DNA of 64,000 nucleotides from Paenibacillus tengchongensis. Its GTDB lineage: Bacteria; Bacillota; Bacilli; Paenibacillales; Paenibacillaceae. The stretch's first letter is position 1, and each line of letters opens with the position of its first letter. The notes beneath the pieces were generated by a model, which had not been told where the DNA came from, made no database searches, and saw only the letters and a list, made by a program, of their open reading frames with translations. Of this stretch, positions 50,506 to 57,354 are shown piece by piece. The translations under genes and the position numbers were made by a program. The stretch covers positions 62,001 through 126,000 of the forward strand of contig NZ_WACP01000017.1 in assembly GCF_008973665.1 (NCBI RefSeq). Direction: 5' to 3'.

Positions 50506-50564
50506 CAACCCCACCAAGTGGAGTCTTGGCCTGGAGTAGACTCAGGTGCTTTGCGGGGACCGCG
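50506..50564 (-). repeat. Interspersed hairpin repeat, copy 1
   Basis: Read on the minus strand: GGTCCCCGCAAAG ... CTCC ... CCACTTGGTGGGG. It is clearly the same element as 53298-53364 on the plus strand. Its ends are complementary, so it folds as a hairpin. Confidence 0.7.
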
Positions 50565-50577
50565 AAGATATAATGAA

Positions 50578-50618
50578 AAAACGGCTGCGTCATCCCGTGG
50601 GGAACGACGCAGCCGTTT
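50578..50618. terminator. Bidirectional terminator
   Basis: AAACGGCTGCGTC and GACGCAGCCGTTT form a perfect stem around a short GC loop, with A and T flanks, between ABC-F (plus) and the small gene at 50656 (minus). Confidence 0.9.
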
Positions 50619-50655
50619 ATCTTTGCCTGCCGGCAGCGCTGCCCTGCCGCAGGTC

Positions 50656-50841
50656 CTAGGACCCGCCGGTACGGCGGCGCTGATTGTTGGGCTTTTTGTT
50701 GTTTTGGCTTTTCAGCGGCTTGGCGGAGCCGGCCTGGAAGCTGGCTCCCGGTTTGGATGAAGAATGCTGCTTCTTCTGCTCCAGTTTCTGGCGGATGGCG
50801 TCCGCCAGGTTGACCTTTGGTCGTTCGTTGTTTTCGCTCAT
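50656..50841 (-). CDS. Small basic protein of unknown function
   Basis: This 61-residue hydrophilic protein (MSENNERPKVNLADAIRQKL...) is rich in Lys, Gln, Ser and Asn; the second half is low complexity and ends RRRTGGS. The first 20 residues could form a helix. The start follows AAGGGGGTAACAC, and the bidirectional terminator at 50578 follows the gene, so it is likely expressed. No family is recognised; similar short basic proteins occur widely in Bacillota. Confidence 0.6.
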   Translation of the reverse strand: MSENNERPKVNLADAIRQKLEQKKQHSSSKPGASFQAGSAKPLKSQNNKKPNNQRRRTGGS

Positions 50842-50983
50842 TGTGTTACCCCCTTAAGAAGCAAGTCCTATGGGTTTATTCTAATGGTTTTTAAATCCCG
50901 CCACAAGGGCAAGAATAGTTCAAGTAAAGGTTACCCGTAACGGGGAAGGAAGACATAAGATAGCATGAGGGGAGCTCGCGCCG

Positions 50984-51877
50984 ATGGCCGATATTTATGA
51001 AGATATTCGCAAGGGAGAGCGGGGAGCTGTCATCAGCATAGCCGCTTATCTGGTGCTCTCGGCTTTTAAGCTGATCAGCGGCACGCTGTTTGCCTCCAGT
51101 GCGCTGATTGCCGACGGCTTCAATAATCTGACAGACATTGTCGCCTCGGCCGCAGTGCTGATCGGGCTGCGGATTTCGCGCAAGCCGCCCGATGCCGACC
51201 ATCCCTACGGACACTTCCGGGCCGAGACGGTAGCTGCGCTTCTTGCCTCATTCATTATGGCGACGGTAGGCATCCAGGTCATTGTCGAAGCGGTACGCTC
51301 CTTGTTTGAGGGCGGCAAGGCGGTGCCGGATATCCGTTCCGCCGCCGTGGCGCTGGTATGTGCGGCGGCGATGCTCGGCGTCTATGTGTATAACAAAAGA
51401 CTGGCCAAACGGATTAATAACGCAGCGTTAATGGCAGCGGCCAAAGATAATTTCTCGGATGCGCTGGTCAGCATCGGGGCGACGGTCGGCATTGTCGGCG
51501 CGCAGTTCGGCCTGCCCTGGATTGACTCGGCGGCGGCTGTCGTTGTCGGTCTGCTGATCATGAAGACCGCCTGGGATATTTTCCGTGATTCCACTTACCG
51601 CTTGACCGACGGCTTTGAGGAAGACCGGCTGCTGGACCTGCGCAGCACCGTCGCCCGTACGCCGGGAGTGGAGGGAATTAAGGATCTAAAGGCCCGTGTC
51701 CACGGCAATCATGTCCTGGTGGATGTAGTCGTAGAAGTGGATGCGGGAATCACCGTCTTGGAAGGTCATCGAATCAGTGATTCAATTGAGGAGCGCATGG
51801 GTAAACTTCATAATATTATGAATGTGCAGGTACATGTGGAGCCTAGGGCCAATAATGGCCCGAGAACTCCTAATTAG
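50984..51877 (+). CDS. Cation diffusion facilitator transporter
   Basis: This 297-residue protein has about six membrane helices and a C-terminal cytoplasmic domain. The metal-binding motif in helix 2, ALIADGFNNLTDIVAS, and that in helix 5, NFSDALVSIGATVG, are the D-x3-D/H-type pairs of CDF exporters. The linker DADHPYGHFRAETVA is also typical. It exports zinc, manganese or iron in exchange for protons. The start follows GAGGGGAGC. A terminator at 51925 closes the gene. No metal-responsive site was seen upstream. Confidence 0.9.
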   Translation: MADIYEDIRKGERGAVISIAAYLVLSAFKLISGTLFASSALIADGFNNLTDIVASAAVLIGLRISRKPPDADHPYGHFRAETVAALLASFIMATVGIQVIVEAVRSLFEGGKAVPDIRSAAVALVCAAAMLGVYVYNKRLAKRINNAALMAAAKDNFSDALVSIGATVGIVGAQFGLPWIDSAAAVVVGLLIMKTAWDIFRDSTYRLTDGFEEDRLLDLRSTVARTPGVEGIKDLKARVHGNHVLVDVVVEVDAGITVLEGHRISDSIEERMGKLHNIMNVQVHVEPRANNGPRTPN

Positions 51878-51924
51878 CTGTAATATCCACCAAATTCAAG
51901 GAGAAATCAAGACTATAGACCCGG

Positions 51925-51952
51925 AGCTTGCCATAACTTGGCAAGCTTTTTT
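51925..51952 (+). terminator. Terminator of the CDF gene
   Basis: AGCTTGCC and GGCAAGCT pair around ATAACTT-type loop, followed by TTTTT. Confidence 0.9.
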
Positions 51953-52065
51953 GTGAGATTTGGAGCATGTTCCCAATCCGGACTGCCCCTATAATGAGGG
52001 CAGAAAGCAACAATCGTAGCGCGCGCCGTTGTTGGATTTCTCAATCTAGTAAGCGGGGGAACGCT

Positions 52066-53124
52066 ATGATCACAACTTACAAGCAAGTCGCTGCAACGTT
52101 ACTGGTCTCGGCAACGCTTGCAGTATCATTGGGAGTGTCCGCACCACAGCAGGCGTTCGCGGCAACAGCCGGGGCATCAGTTACAGCAACAGCCTCACAA
52201 ACCGGAATCATTCAATCTTCGGTTCGTCTGCGCACCAGTCCTTCGACAGGCAGCAGTGTAATTAAGTACCTGCAGACAGGCGACCAAGTCATTATATTGG
52301 AAAAAACAAACAGCTACTGGTACAAGGTGAGAACCGCATCGGGTGAAGTGGGGTATACCAGTGCAGACGACCAGTATATCAGCGTTGTTACGGCTCCGGC
52401 GGCTCCATCTTCAGCACAGACGGCAGTCATTGAATCTACTGTACGTCTGCGCGAGACTCCTTCAACCAGTGGAACAACTCTGGGGTATTTATATGAAGGC
52501 GATCAAGTGGTAATATTGGAGAAGACCAACAGCTATTGGTACAAGGTTCAGACTTCGCAAGGTACAGTCGGCTACACCAGCTCTTCGAGTCAGTACATTT
52601 CGGTTGGAGGTGCAGTCCCTGCGCCAGCACCGACGCCAACACCAACTCCGGTACCTACGCCGACTCCGGCGCCGCCGGCTTCATCCGCAATCATTGACAA
52701 GGTTATTGCCGCAGGTATGGGCTATCTGGGGACTCCTTATGAGTTCGGTTCCAGCCGCAGCAACACCAGCACCTTTGACTGCTCGGATTTCATCCGGCAG
52801 ATCTTTATTGATGCGGCTAATCTGAAGCTGCCTGCCGATTCCCGGCAGCAAGGCACCTGGGTTAAAGAGAACAGTACGGCAGTTACCGATATCTCGGCCC
52901 TCAAACGCGGAGATCTGATGTTCTTTATGGATTACAAAGGGAGCTCGGCTTCGGCTTATGCCGGAATTAACAAATCCACGGCCAGAATTACACATGTCGC
53001 CATGTATATGGGGGATGGGCAGATTCTGCATACGTATTCCGTATCTTCGGGCGGAGTAAGAGTGGATAAATTAAGCGCTTCTTGGATGAACCGTTTCCTT
53101 TACGGAGGTTCGGTCATCCGCTAA
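52066..53124 (+). CDS. Secreted NlpC/P60 endopeptidase with two SH3 domains
   Basis: This 352-residue protein has a signal peptide (cleavage near AFAATA, residue 33) and two bacterial SH3 domains (about residues 40-105 and 120-185, each with ILEKTNSYWYKV and VGYTS). A Pro-Thr linker of about 20 residues leads to an NlpC/P60 domain with catalytic Cys239 (TFDCSDFIRQIF) and His in ITHVAMYMGDG. Such enzymes cut the D-Glu to meso-DAP bond in peptidoglycan and are exported to the wall. ATG 52066 follows AAGCGGGGGAACGC. TATAAT near 51992 may be its promoter. No c-di-AMP riboswitch is visible. Confidence 0.92.
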   Translation: MITTYKQVAATLLVSATLAVSLGVSAPQQAFAATAGASVTATASQTGIIQSSVRLRTSPSTGSSVIKYLQTGDQVIILEKTNSYWYKVRTASGEVGYTSADDQYISVVTAPAAPSSAQTAVIESTVRLRETPSTSGTTLGYLYEGDQVVILEKTNSYWYKVQTSQGTVGYTSSSSQYISVGGAVPAPAPTPTPTPVPTPTPAPPASSAIIDKVIAAGMGYLGTPYEFGSSRSNTSTFDCSDFIRQIFIDAANLKLPADSRQQGTWVKENSTAVTDISALKRGDLMFFMDYKGSSASAYAGINKSTARITHVAMYMGDGQILHTYSVSSGGVRVDKLSASWMNRFLYGGSVIR

Positions 53125-53196
53125 TATAGAAGTAGTGAAACAGGAAGCGTTTGTTTCGCGAGGTTTGTGACGGGTGAACTAGGGCGGATGTTTTGT

Positions 53197-53247
53197 GGGG
53201 CTATTCCTTCAGTGGACGATTCTACTGAAGGGATAGCCCCTCCTGTT
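53197..53247 (+). terminator. Terminator after the NlpC/P60 gene
   Basis: GGGGCTATTCCTTCAGT pairs with ACTGAAGGGATAGCCCC (17 positions, one mismatch), then TCCTGTTTTC. Confidence 0.9.
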
Positions 53248-53251
53248 TTCC

Positions 53252-53364
53252 GGGACTTCGAAGCATTGCTTCACTTAGTGGGGCTGGCTATGTTGTTTAC
53301 CGGGGTCCCCGCAAAGTATCTGAATAAGCTCCATAGCATTGCTTCACTTAGTGGGGCTTTTTTA
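53252..53364 (+). repeat. Interspersed hairpin repeat, copy 2 plus a partial copy
   Basis: The full unit at 53298-53364 reads GGTCCCCGCAAAG ... CTCC ... CACTTAGTGGGGCTTTTTT, related to 50506-50564. A partial copy at 53262-53285 shares the 24 bases AGCATTGCTTCACTTAGTGG... with 53335-53358. Confidence 0.7.
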
Positions 53365-53733
53365 TGGTGTGATTACATAGGCGGACACAGGGATCTTGAC
53401 CCACGCCTTACCCAACCAGGTATAGATTTCCCGCCATTCGTTGCCGAAGGCATCAGTCAACACAGCGCCGGTGGTATCGACGGTCTGTGCGCCCAGCCAG
53501 CCTACCGGTGTCATACTGTTGATCGATAAATGGAACGGTGTAGCTTGAGTCAGAATGATTTGCGGAGTCGCAGGCTTGATATCTTCAGGAGTGATTACTG
53601 GATCAGCCGGGTCGGCATAAGTGGTTCCTGTTACTGTTGTGGCGTCGACAGTAGTCACTTCGGCCGCCGAGGCAGTCGCGGCGATCGAAGCCATAAGACC
53701 TAATGCAACGGTGAGGCTGGCGAGTTTCTTCAT
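53362..53733 (-). CDS. Secreted protein of unknown function
   Basis: This 123-residue protein has a clear signal peptide (MKKLASLTVALGLMASIAAT, cleavage after ASA near residue 24). The mature part is acidic and Thr/Pro-rich, then contains GWLGAQTVDTTGAVLTDAFG and EWREIYTWLGKAWVKI, which look like a small beta-sandwich or SH3-like wall-binding surface. ATG 53733 follows AGGAGGAATTATTC; an upstream in-frame extension has no site. No family is recognised. It faces away from the NlpC/P60 gene and could be an envelope protein. Confidence 0.65.
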   Translation of the reverse strand: MKKLASLTVALGLMASIAATASAAEVTTVDATTVTGTTYADPADPVITPEDIKPATPQIILTQATPFHLSINSMTPVGWLGAQTVDTTGAVLTDAFGNEWREIYTWLGKAWVKIPVSAYVITP

Positions 53734-53963
53734 CGAATAATTCCTCCTAAATAGTGGTTTGGGTATGTGGATTGTTCCATAACAGCGCTGCGCTAATAAG
53801 CATGTAAACAAAAAGAGCATAAACTGAAACCGGCAGCTCCGCCGCAACGCTAAAAAAGTTAAAATCCTGTTTCTTTAAGAGGTTCTAAAGCATGGAAAGG
53901 CTTATGGCGTATGCGGGTTGAATATATATATAGTGCAGGTAGTGCGGGCTGTCTCCGGCAGGC

Positions 53964-54005
53964 ACAAAACAGGCCCGGAGACTCTGCATCCAAGTCTCCG
54001 GGCCC
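53964..54005 (-). terminator. Terminator of the DUF1328 gene
   Basis: On the minus strand, GGCCCGGAGACT pairs with AGTCTCCGGGCC around a 9-base loop and is followed by TGTTTTG. The rest of 53734-54040 shows no gene. Confidence 0.8.
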
Positions 54006-54040
54006 AGGCTGGCTCTTTCGGGCATATTCGACAAGCGGCA

Positions 54041-54208
54041 CTACATTGATCTTCCGCGGCGTTCTGTAAAGAGAGAGATAACAAAGAGCACCAGGAAAAC
54101 AAAGAATAGAATTTTGGCGATTCCCACAGCTGCAGAGACGATATTAAAGAAACCGAATATGCCGGCAACCAGTGCGATAACCAGCAGAATTACGGACCAT
54201 CTTAACAT
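54041..54208 (-). CDS. DUF1328 small membrane protein (YtjA type)
   Basis: This 55-residue protein begins MLRWSVILLVIALVAGIFGF and has two hydrophobic helices joined by NIVSAAVGIAK, ending SLFTERRGRSM. The sequence pattern is that of DUF1328/YtjA, small inner-membrane proteins that often appear with stress or osmotic genes. The start follows AAAGGGTGACACG. It is divergent from the DUF948 gene at 54396 and shares with it a region containing an inverted repeat at 54244. A terminator at 53964 closes it. Confidence 0.8.
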   Translation of the reverse strand: MLRWSVILLVIALVAGIFGFFNIVSAAVGIAKILFFVFLVLFVISLFTERRGRSM

Positions 54209-54243
54209 ATCGTGTCACCCTTTCCGTATGTGATGTAGTCAAT

Positions 54244-54271
54244 GTTTAAACGGACACCCTGCCGTTGAAAC
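54244..54271. promoter_or_regulatory. Inverted repeat between divergent envelope genes
   Basis: GTTTAAACGG (54244-54253) and CCGTTGAAAC (54262-54271) match at 9 of 10 positions with an 8-base spacer. It lies between the DUF1328 and DUF948 genes and may be a shared operator or carry alternative-sigma elements. Confidence 0.4.
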
Positions 54272-54395
54272 AACAGTGTGCGGAGATAGGCTTGCAGACG
54301 CTTGACAGATTGTTTCGGCCCAGGAGCCTCCGGGTAACTATGCAATATCAAGGCAGAGCACGCCGACATTTATGAAGTGGAAGGGGTTTTTCAAA

Positions 54396-54902
54396 ATGAT
54401 CATTGAACTTAGCGTTGCACTCGTAGCCATCGCCTTCGCAGTACTTGTATTTTTCCTGATTAAAACGCTGCAGTCTGCGAAAGTATCCCTCGATAAGGTC
54501 AGCCAGACTCTGCAGGAGGTTCAGAAGACCGTTGATGAGCTTACCTATGAAGTCAAAACCACGGTCAGACACGCCAATGACATTACCGCCGATGTACAGG
54601 GCAAAATACAAAAGATCGATCCGATTGTCGATTCCGTCAAGAACCTTGGCGATGTAATGAACGAACTGACATTAACGGTGAAACAGGTATCGGTAACGGT
54701 GATCGACAGATTCCGCAAATCGCGTGAATTGAAAGAGAAGGCCGAAGCGGTCTCGATTAACAATGCCGAGCTGACGCCTGCTGAAGAACGCACGGTGAAT
54801 TCCTATAAAGCTGTTAATGAACAAAAATCTTCAGGCAAGGTGGCTACGGTGCTTAAAGGTGTAGACACTGCTGCAGCTATCTGGCAGAAATTCCGCCGCT
54901 AA
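54396..54902 (+). CDS. DUF948 protein with membrane anchor
   Basis: This 168-residue protein starts with one hydrophobic helix (MIIELSVALVAIAFAVLVFF) and continues as a coiled coil rich in Lys, Glu, Val and Thr (KVSQTLQEVQKTVDELTYEV). This is the DUF948 pattern, as in the general stress protein YtxG of B. subtilis. ATG 54396 follows GGAAGGGGTTTTTC; the ATG at 54372 lacks a site. DUF948 proteins are thought to act at the envelope under stress. It is followed 45 bases later by a secreted protein gene, which may be co-transcribed. Confidence 0.8.
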   Translation: MIIELSVALVAIAFAVLVFFLIKTLQSAKVSLDKVSQTLQEVQKTVDELTYEVKTTVRHANDITADVQGKIQKIDPIVDSVKNLGDVMNELTLTVKQVSVTVIDRFRKSRELKEKAEAVSINNAELTPAEERTVNSYKAVNEQKSSGKVATVLKGVDTAAAIWQKFRR

Positions 54903-54947
54903 GCGCGCACGGCAGCGGGAGGCTCCTATGAAAGGCGGGTTGTTGCG

Positions 54948-55487
54948 ATGAATATCCTCTGGTTACTGCTGGGCCTACTATCCGCAATAAGCACCCCGTC
55001 TGCAAGTCAGCAGGAGGTCCATACCGCCCTGCTGCCCCTGCAGCCTGGAGCTGTGCTGGCGTTTGAACAGTCACCGGCGCAGGAACAGAAAGTGTACATG
55101 AGCCGCTTCGACTCGCTGGCTGGTGTGCCATTGTACACCACTGAAGATGAATTGCTGCAGCGGAAAGGGCTGCCGCTTCAGATTGCACCTGACCCTTGGC
55201 AGGAATGTCTGGAATACCAATATGCTGATATGTCAGCCGGCATATGTGGTGGAACGGTGCTATACGTGCATGTTGACCCCGCCCAAGCCGGGCAATACGG
55301 GCTGACGCTGAACGGAGTGCGGCTCGATCCTGTGCAGAATAACATCCATGATCTGTTAGGCTCTCCCGATTTTGTTGCCGAAGACGGCGATGTCTATTTA
55401 AGAGGAAACGCGGCGCTGAAGATTTACCGCAATCCTGCGACCGGAACATGGGAAGGCATCGATTTATTTGATGCGTATTCTTCTTAG
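54948..55487 (+). CDS. Secreted protein of unknown function
   Basis: This 179-residue protein has a short signal peptide (MNILWLLLGLLSAISTPSAS). The mature part contains a repeated strand pattern: VYMSRFDSLAGVPLYTTEDELLQRKG, LEYQYADMSAGI, and GQYGLTLNGVRLDP...LLGSPDFVAEDGDVYLRG. The DLLGSPDFVAEDGD segment recalls small beta-rich domains of the SmpA/OmlA or copper-amine-oxidase-like type that monitor wall stress, but the match is weak. Two cysteines (in WQEC and GICGG) could form a disulfide. The start follows AAAGGCGGGTTG. No family is assigned. Confidence 0.5.
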   Translation: MNILWLLLGLLSAISTPSASQQEVHTALLPLQPGAVLAFEQSPAQEQKVYMSRFDSLAGVPLYTTEDELLQRKGLPLQIAPDPWQECLEYQYADMSAGICGGTVLYVHVDPAQAGQYGLTLNGVRLDPVQNNIHDLLGSPDFVAEDGDVYLRGNAALKIYRNPATGTWEGIDLFDAYSS

Positions 55488-55492
55488 CAGAT

Positions 55493-55518
55493 GTTTCAAC
55501 GCAGGCTGAAGGGGGTAA
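55493..55518 (+). promoter_or_regulatory. Sigma-B-like promoter before the YflT-like gene
   Basis: GTTTCA (55493-55498), a 14-base spacer and GGGTAA (55513-55518) fit the sigma-B consensus GTTTNA and GGGWAW. It lies 57 bases before the start. Confidence 0.7.
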
Positions 55519-55574
55519 TGAATATTCAGCCGCTTTTTAAGGGTCCCCTTATTTAAGACAAGGAGCGTGATTTC

Positions 55575-55922
55575 ATGAATTCAGTCGGTACAATGGCTTA
55601 TGCCAAGCTGGTCGATAACGGCATTCAGGCGATCGAGGAAGTGAACCGACTGCGCGACGGCGGCTACAGCAAAGAGGATATTTATGTCCTCAGTCATGAT
55701 ATAAGCCGTGAAAGCCGCATCGCCGATACGGCGGACGTGAATGAAGTCAATCTCAGTGAAGAGGGGCTGTTTGGCGCGATTGCCAACCTGTTCCGTTCAC
55801 GGGGCAATGCGCTCCGGTTCAAGATTACATCCCTCGGGTTCAGTCCTGCGGAAGCGAACTTCTATGAGAAGGAACTGGACACAGGTAAAGTACTGGTAAT
55901 TACACGCAGATTAGCGAGATAA
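55575..55922 (+). CDS. General stress protein, YflT/GSP17M type
   Basis: This 115-residue soluble protein has the pattern of the general stress protein 17M-like family: AKLVDNGIQAIEEVNRLRDGG, then SKEDIYVLSHD, then KITSLGFSPAEANFYEKELDTGKVLVIT. B. subtilis YflT is a sigma-B-dependent stress protein, and here too a sigma-B-like promoter stands upstream. Its molecular function is unknown. The start follows AAGGAGCGTG. A terminator at 55961 separates it from the signalling cluster. Confidence 0.8.
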   Translation: MNSVGTMAYAKLVDNGIQAIEEVNRLRDGGYSKEDIYVLSHDISRESRIADTADVNEVNLSEEGLFGAIANLFRSRGNALRFKITSLGFSPAEANFYEKELDTGKVLVITRRLAR

Positions 55923-55960
55923 AGATGGCAAAAGCATGATAAAGCTATACTCAATAGCGT

Positions 55961-56000
55961 AACCTCCAGCCCCACTGCACTCAGAGTGGGGCTGGAGGTT
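55961..56000 (+). terminator. Terminator after the YflT-like gene
   Basis: AACCTCCAGCCCCACT pairs perfectly with AGTGGGGCTGGAGGTT around GCACTCAG, then ACTTTGTT. Confidence 0.85.
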
Positions 56001-56181
56001 ACTTTGTTGAACAATTATATTAGTGAATACAAATAATGGATTTTATTGGCGGGAATATATCTTTCATACCCTGTTACTTTTTTTGGAGTTGGAAACCTCC
56101 TCTTTAAATATCGTATGATAGAAGAGATAGAATTTTGCAGGATTTTGCGGATTAAACTCTAGATGTGCGAGGTGAAGATGC

Positions 56182-57354
56182 TTGAGAATTTTAATCGTTG
56201 ACGATAACCCTACCAATGTAATCATCATCCGTGAGATTCTGAAGAAGGAGAACTACCGCAACTTTGTGACTGCGTCGTCCGCCAAGGAGATGCTGAATCT
56301 GCTTGGAATCGGCGCAGGCGAAGGTGACAAGCGCCCGTCCTATTCCGGCATTGATCTCATTTTGCTGGATATGATGATGCCCGAGATGGACGGTATTGAA
56401 GCTTGCCGTGTCGTGCAGCAATATGAACATTTGCGGGATATCCCGATCATAATGGTTACCGCCGTCGGAGACTCCAAGAAGCTGGCCGAAGCCCTGGATG
56501 CCGGCGCGTCCGACTATGTTACGAAACCGATCAACAAGGTAGAGCTGATGGCCCGTATCCGGCTGGCGCTCCGTCTGAAGCGTGAGAAGGATTGGCACAA
56601 TGAACGCGATCAGCGGATTAAGGACGAGCTGCGTCTGGCGGCGCTCGTGCAGAATGCTGTACTCAGTCTGCCGATTACCGAGCCGGATTTTGAAGTGCAT
56701 GCGATTTACCAGCCTTCTTTCGAATTGGCCGGTGATCTGTACGCCTGGTATCCGCTTGGCGACGGCAGGTACGCCGTAATATTGCTGGATATGATGGGTC
56801 ACGGTATTTCCTCGTCTTTGTTCTGCATGTTCCTCGCTTCTGTGCTCAAGGATACCGTAACGACTTATGTAGAACCGGAGAAAGTTATTCAGGAACTGAA
56901 CCGGCGCTTTAACCAGCTTTATATCGAGAAACAGCTGGTCCAATACTATTTTACCGCCATCTATATGGTGATTGATACACGCTTAAGCCGCATAGATTAT
57001 GTCAATGCCGGACATCCGCCGGGGCTCTTTTTTCAGGGAGAGGCCAAAGAACCTGTTCTGCTGGAGAGTAACTGCCATCCGGTCGGTTTGTTTGACCGCA
57101 TCGACATTCAGCCGCAAAGCCTGTCCTTCAGTGAGGATGGCCATCTGGTGCTCTATACCGACGGTTTGATGGAGCTGGCCGAAGGCGGACAGGAGGAGCA
57201 GCTGGCATTTATGGTTTCCCACCTGGGGGGGGGGCATGAATGGCAGGAAGAGCCGATGCGCGAGGTGTTCTTCAAGGAACAGCCGGCTATGGAACGCGAC
57301 GACGACAAGTGTCTGGTGTGGATATCGCTGAAGAAGGGAACGGATAGGGAATGA
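56182..57354 (+). CDS. REC-PP2C phosphatase (RsbY-like)
   Basis: This 390-residue protein starts with a receiver domain (ILIVDDNP; phosphoacceptor Asp63 in LLDMMMPEMDG; YVTKPINKVEL). After a coiled linker comes a PP2C/SpoIIE phosphatase domain (LAGDLYAWYPLGDGRYAVIL, LDMMGHGISSSLF, VNAGHPPGLFF, LVLYTDGLMELAEGG). This is the architecture of RsbY in the B. cereus group, which dephosphorylates RsbV-P when its receiver is phosphorylated. The start is TTG 56182 with GAGGTGAAG upstream. It overlaps the next gene, the large hybrid kinase, by ATGA, so the pair is coupled. The likely substrate is the STAS antagonist encoded at 63769. Confidence 0.88.
   Translation: MRILIVDDNPTNVIIIREILKKENYRNFVTASSAKEMLNLLGIGAGEGDKRPSYSGIDLILLDMMMPEMDGIEACRVVQQYEHLRDIPIIMVTAVGDSKKLAEALDAGASDYVTKPINKVELMARIRLALRLKREKDWHNERDQRIKDELRLAALVQNAVLSLPITEPDFEVHAIYQPSFELAGDLYAWYPLGDGRYAVILLDMMGHGISSSLFCMFLASVLKDTVTTYVEPEKVIQELNRRFNQLYIEKQLVQYYFTAIYMVIDTRLSRIDYVNAGHPPGLFFQGEAKEPVLLESNCHPVGLFDRIDIQPQSLSFSEDGHLVLYTDGLMELAEGGQEEQLAFMVSHLGGGHEWQEEPMREVFFKEQPAMERDDDKCLVWISLKKGTDRE

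Noticed and set aside
51953..52065. Possible c-di-AMP (ydaO) riboswitch before the NlpC/P60 gene
   Set aside because: The leader is too short and lacks the conserved core.
54244..54271. GTTTAA as a sigma-B -35 element for DUF948 or DUF1328
   Set aside because: No GGGWAW at the right distance in either direction; kept only as an inverted repeat.
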